From Sedimenticola thiotaurini (lineage in GTDB: Bacteria; Pseudomonadota; Gammaproteobacteria; Chromatiales; Chromatiaceae), in the NCBI GenBank assembly GCA_011051715.1, contig DRKP01000010.1, forward strand, positions 1-55,479: 55,479 bases of DNA, given 5' to 3'. The number at the start of each line of letters is the position of its first letter. Within the stretch, counting starts at the first letter, position 1. The notes beneath the pieces were generated by a model. The model worked only from the letters and a program-made list of their open reading frames with translations, was not told the DNA's origin and did not search any database. Of this stretch, positions 1-10,916 are shown piece after piece. Position numbers and translations under genes: made by a program.

Positions 1-1411
<1,411 letters not shown>

Positions 1412-1423
1412 TTATAGCACTGC

Positions 1424-2062
1424 TCAGGAGGCGGATTCAGCGCACCCGCCCTCCGCCAGCAGGGCGCGGGCGGTGGTGGCGAGACGGCGACGCCGGAGCA
1501 GGAGCTGCAGCCGCCCGCCACCGCACTGGCGCCACAGCATGGCGGCGCGGATGCCGGCCAGCAGCAGGGCGCGGATGCGGTTGACGTTGTCCGGATTGTG
1601 CAGGTGGGTGGGTTCCCCCCGGACCATGATGCGCGGCTGCAGGGTGCTGATGGTGCGGCTGTAGATCTCCGCCAGCCCGGCGAGGATATTGGGATGGGTC
1701 ATCGGGAAGTGATCCAGCCGCGCCGCCGTGGTCTCTATACCGGCGGCGATCTCCGCCAGCATCGGTCGCTTGCGTGCGAGCTTCCGCTCCAGATGCATCA
1801 ACGCGATCACGTAACGGGTGGTGTCCATGTCCCGGTCGGCGCCTCCATCCAGCTGCCGCAGCAGGGAGAGGAGGCCATGGCGGATGCCGGCGACGCCGCC
1901 GTAGACCGAGGTCGTGGTGTCCGGATCGGTCTGGAACAGGCTGTAGATGCTGTGCCCGACGGCATCGGCGTCGGCCATGCCGTGACGGGCGATCCGGGCT
2001 GCCAGGTCGGCGGCCTGGAAGATCCCGGCGAGGGCGATGCAGCGGTCGCGGTCACTCCTCAT
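1424..2062 (-). CDS. hflD: High frequency lysogenization protein HflD
   Basis: The 212-residue product matches HflD (YcfC) in length (E. coli 213 aa), in its mainly helical, Arg-rich character and in its place between mnmA and purB. In E. coli HflD is a peripheral membrane protein that affects the lambda CII activator; its normal cellular job is unclear. Recognisable stretches are [13 protein letters not shown] and the C-terminal region around [19 protein letters not shown]. The ATG at 2062 overlaps the mnmA stop by 11 bp (ATGAGGAGTGA), so the two are probably translationally coupled. There is a 57-bp gap to purB. The function in this organism cannot be read from sequence. Confidence 0.93.
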   Translation of the reverse strand: MRSDRDRCIALAGIFQAADLAARIARHGMADADAVGHSIYSLFQTDPDTTTSVYGGVAGIRHGLLSLLRQLDGGADRDMDTTRYVIALMHLERKLARKRPMLAEIAAGIETTAARLDHFPMTHPNILAGLAEIYSRTISTLQPRIMVRGEPTHLHNPDNVNRIRALLLAGIRAAMLWRQCGGGRLQLLLRRRRLATTARALLAEGGCAESAS

Positions 2063-3170
2063 CGGTCGTCTCCCGCTGGTCCAGGGTCCGCTCGATGATG
2101 CCGCCGCCGAGGCAGCTGCGCCCCTGGTAGAAGACGATCGACTGTCCCGGGGTCATGGCCCGCTGCGGCGTGTCGAACCGGACCCGGCAACGGTCCTGGC
2201 CGGCCGCATCCAGGCGGCACGTCTGCAGCGGCTGGCGGTGGCGCATGCGCGCCTGGCAGGACAGTGGCAGTGGCGGCGGTTCGCCCGCCACCCAGTGCAG
2301 CCGCGTCGCCTCCAGTGCCGTGCTCATCAGCCACGGGTGGTCGTGCTGCTGGGCCACCACCAGGCGGTTGCCAGCCAGATCCTTCCCCACCACGAACCAG
2401 GGCGCCTCGCCGGCCCCGGCGGGGCCGCCGATGCCCAGCCCCCTGCGCTGACCCAGGGTGTGGTACATCAGTCCCTGGTGGCGGCCGATCTCGCGTCCTT
2501 CCGGGGTGACGATGGGGCCGGGGCTGGCCGGCAGGTAGCGGGCCAGGAAGTCACGGAAGCGGCGCTCGCCGATGAAGCAGATGCCGGTACTGTCCCTGCG
2601 CGCATGGTTGGGCAGCCCGGCATCCCGGGCGATCCGGCGCACCTCGGCCTTGGTCAGCCCGCCCAGAGGGAAGCGGCTGTGGCGGAGCTGGTACTGGTCG
2701 AGCTGGTAGAGGAAGTAGGTCTGGTCCTTGTTCTCGTCGCGGGCGCGCAGCAGTTCCACGCCACCATCCCCCGAGTGCACGACGGCGTAATGGCCGGTGG
2801 CGATGGCGTCCCAGCCCAGCTCCAGGGCATGATCCAGAAAGGCGCGGAACTTGATCTCCCGGTTGCAGAGCACATCCGGATTGGGGGTGCGACCGGCCCG
2901 GTATTCGGCCAGAAAATGTTCGAACACCCGGTCCCAGTACTCGGCGGAGAAGTTGATGGTGTGCAGCCGGATGCCCAGGTGATCGGCCGCGGCACGGGCA
3001 TCGGCCAGATCCTCGGCGGCGGCGCAGTGGCCGCTGTCGTCGTCCTCCTCCCAGTTCTTCATGAACAGGGCCTCGACCCGGTGTCCCTGCCGCAGCAGGA
3101 GCAGGGCCGCCACCGCCGAGTCGACGCCGCCGGAGAGACCGACCAGGATGCGCATGGCGTCAGTCGGCAT
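2052..3170 (-). CDS. mnmA: tRNA-specific 2-thiouridylase MnmA
   Basis: MnmA puts the 2-thio group on U34 of tRNAs for Lys, Glu and Gln, using ATP and sulfur relayed by the Tus proteins. The 372-aa product carries the PP-loop SGGVDS (residues 13-18), FMKNWEEDD, and both catalytic cysteines in their family contexts: LCNREIKF (C102) and STGICFIGE (C198). It ends with the usual [15 protein letters not shown]-like segment. I chose ATG 3170 over the in-frame ATG at 3155 because 3170 has a GGAG six bases upstream and overlaps the preceding gene's stop by 11 bp, whereas 3155 has no Shine-Dalgarno. Cytosolic. It sits in one operon with hflD, purB and the two upstream genes. Confidence 0.97.
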   Translation of the reverse strand: MPTDAMRILVGLSGGVDSAVAALLLLRQGHRVEALFMKNWEEDDDSGHCAAAEDLADARAAADHLGIRLHTINFSAEYWDRVFEHFLAEYRAGRTPNPDVLCNREIKFRAFLDHALELGWDAIATGHYAVVHSGDGGVELLRARDENKDQTYFLYQLDQYQLRHSRFPLGGLTKAEVRRIARDAGLPNHARRDSTGICFIGERRFRDFLARYLPASPGPIVTPEGREIGRHQGLMYHTLGQRRGLGIGGPAGAGEAPWFVVGKDLAGNRLVVAQQHDHPWLMSTALEATRLHWVAGEPPPLPLSCQARMRHRQPLQTCRLDAAGQDRCRVRFDTPQRAMTPGQSIVFYQGRSCLGGGIIERTLDQRETTDEE

Positions 3171-3759
3171 CGGTCGCTCCGGCTGGGGTGCCATCACCGG
3201 CGATGGTCGTCGTCTCCGCCGCCGGCTCGATGCCGCGTCGCCACGACTCCAGCGGCTGGATGTAGGGGGGCTCGCCATTGGCCAGATACCAGGAGTCGAC
3301 GGCGTAGCGCCGGCCGCTGTCCAGTTCCTGGATGACGGCGGTCCAGTGGAAGTCGAACAGCCAGGGGTTGCGGGATTCGCGGGGCAGCACCCGGTGCCTT
3401 CGCAGCAGTCCCCGCTGCGCCAGCAGCTCCAGGTAGGTATGGCTGTTGATGGATTCGGCCACGCAGTCCAGCTGACCGGGATCGGCCGGGTCGCCCTCGT
3501 TGCGGGGGCGGTCGCGCCAGGTGCCGGTGAGGGCCCCGGCCAGGGTCTCGAGGCGGGCGATGGCGCGCCGGATCGCGGTCCGCTCCGCGGCGGCCGGCTG
3601 CCCGGCCGGAAACAGCCGTTCGATGCCGTGCCAGTCATCGGCGGACAGGCGGATGGTGACCGGATGGTCGCAGTTGTACTCGGTGCAGACCGGCAGCGAT
3701 GGCGGGGCGCCCGCGGCCAGACCCCACCAGAGCAGCATGACGAGCGGCCAGGGCCTCAT
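3160..3759 (-). CDS. Exported protein with possible Cys-His-Asp triad
   Basis: I cannot name a family for this 199-aa protein. It starts with a clear signal sequence ([18 protein letters not shown]), followed by a CTEYNC motif. The centre and C-terminus contain LDCVAES (C99), DFHWTAVI (H138) and YAVDSW (D155), a spacing and context reminiscent of papain-like, transglutaminase-like or NlpC cysteine enzymes. Catalysis is inference only. The chosen ATG at 3759 has AGGAA just upstream; an in-frame ATG at 3807 would add 16 residues before the hydrophobic core. Its stop overlaps the mnmA start by 11 bp and nudJ ends 58 bp upstream, so it is co-transcribed with tRNA and Nudix genes although it is probably periplasmic. 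Confidence 0.75.
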   Translation of the reverse strand: MRPWPLVMLLWWGLAAGAPPSLPVCTEYNCDHPVTIRLSADDWHGIERLFPAGQPAAAERTAIRRAIARLETLAGALTGTWRDRPRNEGDPADPGQLDCVAESINSHTYLELLAQRGLLRRHRVLPRESRNPWLFDFHWTAVIQELDSGRRYAVDSWYLANGEPPYIQPLESWRRGIEPAAETTTIAGDGTPAGATDAD

Positions 3760-3817
3760 CTTCCTGAACCGGAACCGGAGAGGCGATCTGCCGGGGGCGA
3801 CGGGCATGGCGGCCGGG

Positions 3818-4270
3818 TCAGTGTCCGAGATCGTGCAGCAGGGAGAGGGGGTGGCGGGCCCCGGCCCGGTAGTCGTCGATGCAGCGCAGCACCATCGGAC
3901 TGCGCAGGCGCATGGGATCGGCGGCCAGCTCCTCGCGGGACAGCCACAGGGTGCGCAGGATGCCGTTGTCCAGGGGCAGTTCCGGCCGGTGATCGTGACA
4001 GCGGCCGTGGAAACAGAAGCGGATGTAGGTGGCGCCATCCGGCGGCACCTGCCAGCGGTAGATGCCCACCAGCCCCTCGGGAGTGAACTGCCAGGCGGTC
4101 TCCTCCAGGGTCTCCCGCATCACCGCCTCCACCAGGCTCTCGCCCGCTTCCAGGTGGCCGGCCGGCTGGTTGATCACCTGCAGTCCGTTGCGCGTCATCT
4201 CCTCGACCAGCAGGTAGCGTCCGTCACGCTCGATCAGGGCGGCGACAGTGGTGTGGGCCATCCATTCCAT
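3818..4270 (-). CDS. nudJ: Nudix phosphatase NudJ-like
   Basis: The 150-aa product has a complete Nudix box, GHLEAGESLVEAVMRETLEE, which binds metal and the diphosphate of the substrate. It aligns by eye over its whole length with E. coli NudJ (YmfB), a nonspecific (d)NTP and HMP-PP phosphatase: TVAALI, VEEMTRNGLQVINQPAGHLEAGE, and the tail RSPMVLRCIDDYRAG. Gene order nudJ-(X)-mnmA-hflD-purB repeats the E. coli arrangement, which strengthens the name. ATG 4270 gives an N-terminus one residue longer than E. coli; ATG 4261 is an alternative. A heptanucleotide array lies 50 bp upstream. The physiological substrate is not determined by sequence. Confidence 0.9.
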   Translation of the reverse strand: MEWMAHTTVAALIERDGRYLLVEEMTRNGLQVINQPAGHLEAGESLVEAVMRETLEETAWQFTPEGLVGIYRWQVPPDGATYIRFCFHGRCHDHRPELPLDNGILRTLWLSREELAADPMRLRSPMVLRCIDDYRAGARHPLSLLHDLGH

Positions 4271-4320
4271 GGCCCTGGATTCTACCCCAAATCAGCCCCC
4301 CGGGAGTCGTTCACCCCTCA

Positions 4321-4376
4321 CTCCTCACTCCTCACTCCTCACTCCTCACTCCTCACTCCTCACTCCTCACTCCTCA
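4321..4376. repeat. Heptanucleotide tandem array (CTCCTCA)8
   Basis: Eight perfect head-to-tail copies of CTCCTCA fill the gap between the nudJ start and the diguanylate cyclase stop, preceded by one degenerate copy (CCCCTCA, 4314-4320). The same heptamer recurs in short arrays at 8364-8384, at 31632-31658 (opposite strand) and near 50500. Perfect identity implies recent expansion by slippage. No coding function is apparent. Confidence 0.97.
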
Positions 4377-4442
4377 CCATAGGCCATTGCCCGACTGCAG
4401 ATGCCGGCACGACGGCGGAGGGGGGATTGTGCGCCCCGTGCG

Positions 4443-5363
4443 TCAGCCGGCCACGACCCGGTTGCGACCCTGGCTCTTGGCCTGGTAGAGGGCGGTATCG
4501 GCCCGTTCCAGCAGGCGGTCGATGTCGTCGTCCTGCTGCAGCATGGCGACGCCGATGCTGATGGTGACGGAGACGTCCCGGTCCGGCAGCGGGTGCAGTC
4601 GTTCGATGTTGTGGCGGATCCGCTCGGCCAGCTTCAGGCTCCCCTCCAGGCTGGTGCCTGAGAGCAGGATGACGAACTCCTCACCGCCATAGCGGAACAG
4701 GGCGTCGCTGTCGCGGATGCTCCTGTCGGCGCACTGGGCCACGGCCTTCAGGGCCTGGTCGCCATAGAGGTGGCCAAAGCGGTCGTTGATCGTCTTGAAG
4801 TGGTCGATATCCAGCAGCAGCACCGACAGCTCGGTGCCCTGGCGCCGGGACAGCTCGATGGCCCGTACCAGGCTGTCCTTCATGGTGCTGCGATTCTTCA
4901 CCCCGGTCAGGGGATCGATCATGGCCGACTGGACGGCGCGCTGGTAGAGCAGGGCATTGCGCAGGGGATAGAGCAGGGCGGCCAGCAGGTTCTCCGCCGT
5001 CTCCATCTCCTCGCGGCTGAACGGGTGGTCCCGGTGCAGCTTCAGGTCACCCAGCTCCTCGCTGGAGACGATCAGCCGGTATTCACAGCTGTGCCCGGTC
5101 TGTTGCCCGAGGGCGATGGAGATATCGAGGCTGGTGAAGTGGTAGACGAGACCGTCGAAGGCGATGAAGCGGCCCAGCTCCTTGGCGAACAGGGCCATCA
5201 GTTCATTGATCTCCAGAGTGGTCTGGAGGATCCCGGTCAGGGCAAGGATCCGGGAGGTGGCCGGTTGTTGTGCCGCTGTCTGACTGCCGCCGCGGTTCGC
5301 TGGATGAGTGGCCACGTTGTCATCACTCCCTGTTCTGCGTTGCATCTGGCTCGGGCTGTTCAT
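4443..5363 (-). CDS. GGDEF diguanylate cyclase
   Basis: This 306-aa protein is a predicted diguanylate cyclase that makes cyclic di-GMP from two GTP. The C-terminal half is a canonical GGDEF domain: DPLTGVKNR, the metal-binding DIDHFKTIND, and the signature GGEEF at residues 226-230. An RDSD (217-220) lies five residues before it, matching the RxxD inhibitory site for product feedback. Residues 1-35 look disordered; 40-145 form a probable GAF-like sensory region of unknown ligand, with no membrane segment, so it should be cytosolic. The gene stands alone between nudJ and yciK. The 180 bp upstream includes an AT-rich stretch (5417-5480) that could hold its promoter. Confidence 0.93.
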   Translation of the reverse strand: MNSPSQMQRRTGSDDNVATHPANRGGSQTAAQQPATSRILALTGILQTTLEINELMALFAKELGRFIAFDGLVYHFTSLDISIALGQQTGHSCEYRLIVSSEELGDLKLHRDHPFSREEMETAENLLAALLYPLRNALLYQRAVQSAMIDPLTGVKNRSTMKDSLVRAIELSRRQGTELSVLLLDIDHFKTINDRFGHLYGDQALKAVAQCADRSIRDSDALFRYGGEEFVILLSGTSLEGSLKLAERIRHNIERLHPLPDRDVSVTISIGVAMLQQDDDIDRLLERADTALYQAKSQGRNRVVAG

Positions 5364-5542
5364 GGTCTGCGGTCACCTGCTGGTGAAACGGTTCGTGCCC
5401 CGACTGAAGCCAGATTCGTGCCAAATATAAAATCACCAATAGAAACAATAGATAATCAAAAGAACCTCATTCTGCGGCGGAATTCTGTCGCCTACCTGCG
5501 CGCGAAAGCAGACGGATCCCCGTCACCCGCCGGGGAGGGGAA

Positions 5543-6304
5543 TCACCCACCTTCCCCCTGCAGCAGTGCCTCCGCGTCCAGAGCCTGCCCGCGGATCTCC
5601 CGGCTCTCCGGGCCCATCAGCCAGAGATAGAGCGGCATCAGGGTCGCCGGCGGTTTCACCTCCTGCGGGTCCTCGCCCGGGTAGGCGTGGGCCCGGAGGT
5701 TGGTCCGGGTGGGACCCGGGGCGATACTGTTGACCCGGATGGGGCTGTTGCGCAGCTCCTGGGCCAGCACCTGCATCAACCCCTCGATACCGAACTTGGA
5801 GACGGCGTAGGCCCCCCAGTAGGCCTTTGCCCGCCGCCCTACCCGGTCGGACGTGAACAGCAGCGCCGCATCCCCGGCCCGGCGCAACAGCGGCAGGCAG
5901 GCCTGGGTGAGCAGGAAGGGGGCGTTGAGGTTCACCTGCATCACCTGGAACCAGGTCTGGGCGTCGTAGTCGTCGATCCGGCTGAGCAGGCGGACCTGGG
6001 CGGCATTGTGCAGCAGGCCGTGGAGGGGGCCGAAGGTCTCCTCCAGGGTGGTGGCGAGCTGCTGGTAGTCCTCCTCCCGGGCACCCTGCAGATCCATCGG
6101 GTAGATCGCCGGCTGGGGCGAACCCTCCTCCTCGATGGCGTCGTAGACCGATTCGAGCCCGGTCACGTCCCGGTCCAGCAGGATGACGGTGGCACCATGG
6201 CGGGCGTAGGCGAGGGCCGCCTCCCGGCCGATACCGTAGGCGGCCCCGGTCACCAGGATGTGGCGGTCGGCGAGGAGGTCGGTGGCGGGCTGGTAATCGA
6301 ACAT
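5543..6304 (-). CDS. yciK: Short-chain dehydrogenase of the YciK family
   Basis: The 253-aa product is a short-chain dehydrogenase/reductase, equal in length to E. coli YciK (252 aa). It has the NAD(P)-binding motif TGAAYGIG, NNA replaced by the equivalent HNAAQ, and the catalytic Ser/Tyr/Lys series ending in YWGAYAVSKFGIEGL. The C-terminus contains RVNSIAPGPTRTN. Its substrate is not established in the family. ATG 6304 is preceded by AGGAAA about ten bases away. It follows mupP and ubiG on the same strand, the order also seen in Pseudomonas. An ORF extending further upstream is just overlap with mupP in another frame. Confidence 0.9.
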   Translation of the reverse strand: MFDYQPATDLLADRHILVTGAAYGIGREAALAYARHGATVILLDRDVTGLESVYDAIEEEGSPQPAIYPMDLQGAREEDYQQLATTLEETFGPLHGLLHNAAQVRLLSRIDDYDAQTWFQVMQVNLNAPFLLTQACLPLLRRAGDAALLFTSDRVGRRAKAYWGAYAVSKFGIEGLMQVLAQELRNSPIRVNSIAPGPTRTNLRAHAYPGEDPQEVKPPATLMPLYLWLMGPESREIRGQALDAEALLQGEGG

Positions 6305-6333
6305 GGCGTTGGATTTCCTGAGTCTCGGTCGGT

Positions 6334-7023
6334 TCAAATCGCGGTGGCGGTATCTTGCAGGACCCAGGGAAGGATCTCCCGCGGAGCCTCGATCATGCCA
6401 TCCGCCTGCCAGTCCCGCGGGTCGTCCTGCTCCTCGATATAGCCGAACAGGGCCGCCAGGGTGGTGGTGCCGGCCCGGTTGCCGGCCTCGATGTCCCGCC
6501 GGGCGTCGCCCACGTAGAGGGTTTGGGCGGGGGCCACCGAGGCCGCCTCGCAGGCGTACAGGATGGGATCGGGATGGGGCTTGCGCCGCTCCAGGGTGTC
6601 GCCGCTGACGATGGCGGCGGCACGCCGGTCCAGCCCCAGCTGCCGCATCAGCGGGTCGGTGAGCCAGGCCGGCTTGTTGGTAACCACCCCCCAGGGAATG
6701 TCCCTCTGTTCCAGCCACGCCAGTACCTGCTCCATGCCGGGGAACAGGCGTGTCTCCCGGGTCAGGTTGGCCAGGTAGATGTCGAGAAAGCGCTGCCGCA
6801 GGGTGTCGAACTCCGGGTGTTCCGGTCCGATGCCGAAGCCGAGCCGGATCAGGGCGATACCGCCGTGGGAGACGTGGGGGCGGATGGCGGCGAACGGGAG
6901 CGCCTCCCGCCCCTGCCGGAGCAGGGTCTGGTTCAGCGCGTAGGCCAGGTCCGGCGCCGTGTCCGCCAGGGTGCCGTCGAGATCGAACAGGACCAGCCGG
7001 TGTGTCGGCTCAGGAGTCGGCAT
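6334..7023 (-). CDS. mupP: HAD phosphatase, probable MurNAc-6-phosphate phosphatase MupP
   Basis: A 229-aa haloacid dehalogenase-type phosphatase with motif I FDLDGT (D14, D16), motif II-III GVVTNKP and RRKPHPDP, and motif [18 protein letters not shown]. Automatic pipelines often call this family phosphoglycolate phosphatase (Gph). The setting ubiG-mupP-yciK matches Pseudomonas, where the gene product MupP removes phosphate from N-acetylmuramic acid 6-phosphate in the recycling route AnmK-MupP-AmgK-MurU that bypasses de novo UDP-MurNAc synthesis. I therefore favour MupP over Gph, by synteny rather than by any specificity residue. The ATG overlaps the end of ubiG by 14 bp, implying coupling. 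Confidence 0.85.
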   Translation of the reverse strand: MPTPEPTHRLVLFDLDGTLADTAPDLAYALNQTLLRQGREALPFAAIRPHVSHGGIALIRLGFGIGPEHPEFDTLRQRFLDIYLANLTRETRLFPGMEQVLAWLEQRDIPWGVVTNKPAWLTDPLMRQLGLDRRAAAIVSGDTLERRKPHPDPILYACEAASVAPAQTLYVGDARRDIEAGNRAGTTTLAALFGYIEEQDDPRDWQADGMIEAPREILPWVLQDTATAI

Positions 7024-7729
7024 CTTTGCGGCAGAGGACCATGTAGTTGACGTCCACGTCTCCCGCTTCCAGCCGGTAGCGGCGGGTCAGGGGGTTGTAG
7101 ACCAGGCCGGTGATGTCGCCGGTCTCCAGGCCGGCGGCGCGGATCCAGCGGTCCAGCTCCGATGGCCGGATGAACTTGGCGTAGTCGTGGGTCCCCTTCG
7201 GCAGCAGGCCGAGGATGTATTCGGCACCGACGATGGCGAACAGGTAGGACTTCGGGTTGCGGTTGAGAGTGGAGAAGAAGACCTGCCCCCCCGGCTTCAC
7301 CAGATCGGCACAGGCCTGTACCACCGAACCCGGGTCGGGTACGTGCTCCAGCATCTCCATGCAGGTGACGATGTCGAACGAGGCCGGCTGTTCCCGCGCC
7401 AGCCGCTCCGCCGGGATGCGTTCGTAGTGGACCTCGAGGCCGCTCTCGAGCAGGTGCAGCCGGGCCACCTCCAGCGGTGCCTCGCCCATGTCGATGCCGG
7501 TTACATCGGCGCCACGGGCGGCCATGCTCTCGGCCAGGATGCCGCCGCCGCAGCCCACGTCCAGCACCCGCTTGCCGGCCAGGCCGGCATGGCGGTCGAT
7601 GTAGTCCAGCCGCAGCGGGTTGATCTCGTGCAGTGGCTTGAATTCGCTCTCCGGGTCCCACCAGCGGGCGGCCAGTTCCTCGAACTTGCGGATCTCGGCG
7701 TGGTCGACGTTGGCGGAATGGCCGGTCAT
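7010..7729 (-). CDS. ubiG: Ubiquinone biosynthesis O-methyltransferase UbiG
   Basis: UbiG carries out both O-methylation steps of ubiquinone synthesis, using SAM. The 239-aa protein starts [44 protein letters not shown], typical of the family, followed by the SAM motif VLDVGCGGG and the membrane-association region around [26 protein letters not shown]. The C-terminus ends with NYMVLCRK. It is first in a ubiG-mupP-yciK operon. The start at ATG 7729 has only a weak Shine-Dalgarno, but the N-terminus matches the family. Presence of ubiG indicates ubiquinone-based respiration. Confidence 0.97.
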   Translation of the reverse strand: MTGHSANVDHAEIRKFEELAARWWDPESEFKPLHEINPLRLDYIDRHAGLAGKRVLDVGCGGGILAESMAARGADVTGIDMGEAPLEVARLHLLESGLEVHYERIPAERLAREQPASFDIVTCMEMLEHVPDPGSVVQACADLVKPGGQVFFSTLNRNPKSYLFAIVGAEYILGLLPKGTHDYAKFIRPSELDRWIRAAGLETGDITGLVYNPLTRRYRLEAGDVDVNYMVLCRKDADS

Positions 7730-7828
7730 GGCAGGGGTTCCGGGGTGGTTGCTGAGGCCGGGATTATACCGCCTGCCCGGCGCCGGGGACAGGCGGGGAC
7801 CCGTGCGCCGCCAGCGGCACGACGGCTA

Positions 7829-8299
7829 CTACTCCAGTGTCTCCTGCACGATACCGTCGAGGAACTCCAGCAGTGCCCGTTCCGCGTCGGCGGCGTCGCC
7901 CAGCATGCGCGGGCGGCGGAAGGCGAGGTAGACGCCATCGTCTGCCGTCGCCTTCTGGAAGATGCTGATGGTAAGCGGGCAGGTGGCCATGTTGGCCGGA
8001 TGGGCGAGGGACATCCGGTAGGAGAGGGGGATGCTGCAGAACTCCAGTGATTCCGCCTTCCGGTAGATGCGCCGGGTGAGGCCGGTATCGGCGGCGGTGC
8101 GTTCCAGCATGTCGCCGATGTGCAGGGTATTGGTGATCTTGATGCCCTGGCCCTCGATGGCGGTCACCAGGGCGTCGCGGACGTCGTCGTAGCCGTCGTC
8201 GCTCCGGTAGACCACGATCGGGGAGTCGGCCGGGGTGACAGGTTCGACCGCCACTGCCGGCGCGGCCATGAGAAGCAGCAGGATGGTTGGAAGGCGCAT
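7829..8299 (-). CDS. Exported DUF302-family protein
   Basis: The 156-aa product begins with a signal peptide (MRLPTILLLLMAAPAVA) and the mature part resembles DUF302 proteins (TT1751-like fold): an opening YRSDDGYDDVRDALVTAIEGQGIKI, a central CSIPLSYRM, and the closing segment CPLTISIFQKATADDGVYLAFRRP. DUF302 has no agreed function; relatives are found near redox and sulfur genes. ATG 8299 is preceded by AAGGAG ten bases upstream, better than the GTG 72 nt further out, which lies inside the heptamer array. It sits between mtaD and ubiG, which are closer together in Pseudomonas, so it may be an insertion in this lineage. Confidence 0.82.
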   Translation of the reverse strand: MRLPTILLLLMAAPAVAVEPVTPADSPIVVYRSDDGYDDVRDALVTAIEGQGIKITNTLHIGDMLERTAADTGLTRRIYRKAESLEFCSIPLSYRMSLAHPANMATCPLTISIFQKATADDGVYLAFRRPRMLGDAADAERALLEFLDGIVQETLE

Positions 8300-8363
8300 G
8301 CTCGGTGTTCTCCTTTGGTAATTGTGAATTGCGTGGTCATCGCCGGCAGCGGCACGCCCCGCA

Positions 8364-8384
8364 CTCCTCACTCCTCACTCCTCA
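8364..8384. repeat. Short heptanucleotide array (CTCCTCA)3
   Basis: Three perfect CTCCTCA copies, the same unit as the 4321 array. The last copy supplies the stop codon of mtaD (TCA at 8382-8384 on the plus strand), so the repeat has grown right up to, or into, the gene end. Confidence 0.9.
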
Positions 8385-9710
8385 CCCCCTCAGAGTGTCA
8401 CCGCGGCCGATGCGTTCCTGCCACTCCCGGGTGCGGGCGCCCAGCTCCGCCTCGTCGATGGTGGTGAGGCGCCCCTCCCGCACCACCTGGCGCCCCGCCA
8501 CCCAGACGTCGCTCACCTGGTCCCGGCCGGTGGCATAGACCAGCTGGGAGAGGGGGTGGTAGAGCGGCTGGTTCTCCACCCGGCCCAGGTCGACGGCAGT
8601 GATGTCGGCCGCCTTCTGCGGCTCCAGCGAGCCGGTCTCGCCGGCGATGCCGAGGGCCGTGGCGCCGTTCAGAGTGGCCATGCGCAGGGCATCGGCGGCG
8701 GGCAGGGCGCTGGCGCTCCCGGCCACCCCCTTGGCCAGCAGGGCGGCGGTGCGCATCTCGCCGAGCAGGTCCAGGTCGTTGTTGCTGGCGGCGCCGTCGG
8801 TGCCGAGGGCGACGTTGATACCGGCCTCCAGCAGTTGTGCCACCGGGCAGAAGCCGGAGGCCAGCTTCAGGTTCGATTCGGGGCAGTGCACCACGCTGCC
8901 GCCACGGCTGGCGAACAGTTCGATCTCTTCATCCTCGAGCTGGGTCATGTGCACCGCCATCAGGGCGGGGGAGAGCAGCCCCAGTTCGTCCAGCCGCCGC
9001 AGCGGCCGGTTGCCAAAGTCGGCCAGCCCCTGCTTCACCTCGTCCCGGGTCTCGTGCACGTGCATGTGGATCGGGATCTCCAGCTCGTCGGCCAGGGTGC
9101 GGACCCGTTCCAGCGGTGCGTCGGAGACCGAATAGGGGGCGTGGGGGGCGAAGGCGGTGGTGATCAGGCTGTCGTTGCGGAACTGGTCGTGTACCGCCAG
9201 GCCGCGCTGCAGGTAGTCGTCGGCGTTCCCGGCCCAGGCCGAGGGGAAGTCGATCAGGATCAGTCCCACCACCGCCCGCATCCCGGCGGCGGCGGTGACC
9301 TGGCCGGTCACGTCCGGGAAGAAGTACATGTCGTTGTAACAGGTGACGCCGCCGCGCAGCATCTCCGCCACCGCCAGCCGGGTGCCGTCGGCGACGAACT
9401 CCTCGCTCACCCAGCGCCGCTCGGCCGGCCAGATGTGTTCATTGAGCCAGGTCATCAATGGCAGGTCGTCGGCCAGCCCGCGCAGCAGTGACATGGCGGC
9501 GTGGGTGTGGGCGTTGACCAGCCCCGGGATCAGGGCGTGCCGGTGCAGCTCGTGCTCGCTCGCCGCCTGGTAGCTCTCGCGCGCCTCGCTGCTGGGCAGG
9601 ATGGCCAGGATGCGGCCGGCATGGACGGCGATGGAGTGATACTCCAGCACTTCGCCGTGGGGTTCCACCGGAATCACCCAGCGGGCATGGATCAGGGTGT
9701 CGATATTCAC
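8382..9710 (-). CDS. mtaD: 5-Methylthioadenosine / S-adenosylhomocysteine deaminase
   Basis: A 442-aa amidohydrolase of the TRZ/ATZ family, predicted to deaminate methylthioadenosine or S-adenosylhomocysteine. Metal ligands appear in order: NAHTHAAMS, the [10 protein letters not shown] region, HMTQLEDEE and [11 protein letters not shown]. It diverges from mtnA, and the same pair lies next to gyrA in Pseudomonas, where it acts in methylthioadenosine salvage via methylthioinosine. I picked GTG 9710 ([17 protein letters not shown]), which matches family N-termini; a longer in-frame start at 9788 would overlap the mtnA start region and adds an unrelated leader. No good Shine-Dalgarno precedes 9710, so the start is less certain than the gene. 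Confidence 0.92.
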   Translation of the reverse strand: MNIDTLIHARWVIPVEPHGEVLEYHSIAVHAGRILAILPSSEARESYQAASEHELHRHALIPGLVNAHTHAAMSLLRGLADDLPLMTWLNEHIWPAERRWVSEEFVADGTRLAVAEMLRGGVTCYNDMYFFPDVTGQVTAAAGMRAVVGLILIDFPSAWAGNADDYLQRGLAVHDQFRNDSLITTAFAPHAPYSVSDAPLERVRTLADELEIPIHMHVHETRDEVKQGLADFGNRPLRRLDELGLLSPALMAVHMTQLEDEEIELFASRGGSVVHCPESNLKLASGFCPVAQLLEAGINVALGTDGAASNNDLDLLGEMRTAALLAKGVAGSASALPAADALRMATLNGATALGIAGETGSLEPQKAADITAVDLGRVENQPLYHPLSQLVYATGRDQVSDVWVAGRQVVREGRLTTIDEAELGARTREWQERIGRGDTLRG

Positions 9711-9790
9711 CGGGATCGGGACGTCTTGTGCATGTCGATGACCCTTGGTCGTGGTGTACGATAGCCGAATTTGCCACGGGTGGACCACAG

Positions 9791-10870
9791 ATGGAAGCCA
9801 GACCCCTCGAAATCCGCGCCGACGCCGATCATGCCATCGTCTGGGAGAACGACCGGCTCTACCTGCTGGACCAGCGCCTGCTGCCGGCCCGGGAACGCTA
9901 TCTGGAGCTGCAGGACGCCGCGGCCACCGCCGCGGCCATCACCGATATGGTGGTGCGCGGGGCGCCGGCCATCGGCATCACTGCCGCCTATGGCGTGGTG
10001 CTGGCGGCACGATCCGGCTTCGCCGGCGCGGGGTCGGGATGGCGCGACGCCATCGATGCGGACCTGCAGCGACTGGCGGCGTCGCGCCCCACCGCGATCA
10101 ACCTGTTCTGGGCCCTGCGCCGGATGCAGCGGCTGATCGCACGGTTGCCGGCGGAGCAGGACCCGGAACCGGCGCTGCTGGCCGAGGCGCGGGCGATCCA
10201 TTCCGAGGACGTGGCGGCGAACCGCACCCTGGGGGAGCTGGGTGCCGCCCTGATCGACGGCCCCACCGGCGTCATCACCCACTGCAATGCCGGTGCCCTG
10301 GCCACTGGCGGCTATGGCACCGCCCTTGGGGTGGTGCGCAGCGGCTTCGCCGCCGGGACCATCGAATGCGTCTATGCCGACGAGACCCGGCCCTGGCTGC
10401 AGGGGTCGCGGCTCACCGCCTGGGAGCTGGTGCGCTCGGGCATCCCCGTGACCCTGCTCGCCGACGGCGCTGCCGCCAGCCTGCTGCGCCGGGGCGGGGT
10501 GGGGTGGGTGATCGTCGGTTCCGACCGCATCGCCGCCAATGGGGACGTCGCCAACAAGATCGGCACCTACGGCCTGGCGGTGGCGGCACGCCATCACGGG
10601 GTGAAGGTGATGGTGGCGGCACCCACCTCCACCATCGATCTGCAGACGCGGGACGGTGCGGCGATCCCGATCGAGCAGCGGGCGGCGGACGAAGTGCTGG
10701 GCTGCGCCGGAGTACGGGTGGGCGCGGCCGGCGCGGAGGCGTGGAACCCGGTGTTCGACGTCACCCCGGCCGGGCTGGTGGACGCCATCGTCACCGAACG
10801 GGGCGTGGTCCTGGAACCGACGGCGGAAAAGATGGCCGAATTGATGGCAAAACCCCCTCAGAAGCCCTGA
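9791..10870 (+). CDS. mtnA: Methylthioribose-1-phosphate isomerase
   Basis: MtnA converts methylthioribose-1-phosphate to methylthioribulose-1-phosphate in methionine salvage. The 359-aa protein has the substrate loop VRGAPAIGI, the catalytic cysteine in [17 protein letters not shown], and the catalytic aspartate in [19 protein letters not shown], all as in the aIF-2B-like isomerase family. ATG 9791 gives the normal N-terminus; an upstream ATG-type start at 9728 would add 21 unrelated residues. It is divergent from mtaD across 80 bp that must hold both promoters. With mtaD it forms a two-step salvage unit; the later genes of the pathway are not in this window. Confidence 0.96.
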   Translation: MEARPLEIRADADHAIVWENDRLYLLDQRLLPARERYLELQDAAATAAAITDMVVRGAPAIGITAAYGVVLAARSGFAGAGSGWRDAIDADLQRLAASRPTAINLFWALRRMQRLIARLPAEQDPEPALLAEARAIHSEDVAANRTLGELGAALIDGPTGVITHCNAGALATGGYGTALGVVRSGFAAGTIECVYADETRPWLQGSRLTAWELVRSGIPVTLLADGAAASLLRRGGVGWVIVGSDRIAANGDVANKIGTYGLAVAARHHGVKVMVAAPTSTIDLQTRDGAAIPIEQRAADEVLGCAGVRVGAAGAEAWNPVFDVTPAGLVDAIVTERGVVLEPTAEKMAELMAKPPQKP

Positions 10871-10872
10871 AC

Positions 10873-10897
10873 GCCGTTTTACCGGCCTTTTTTTCCA
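10873..10897 (+). terminator. Weak terminator-like sequence after mtnA
   Basis: A short GCCG/CGGC stem with a T-rich loop is followed by seven T residues directly downstream of the mtnA stop. The stem is only four to five base pairs, so this is a tentative terminator. Confidence 0.35.
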
Positions 10898-10916
10898 GGC
10901 GCTACCCCTCCCGATA

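Noticed and set aside
9711-9790. Sigma-70 promoters between mtaD and mtnA
   Set aside because: A TACGAT-like -10 exists but no -35 at acceptable distance, so no specific promoter is claimed although promoters must lie here.
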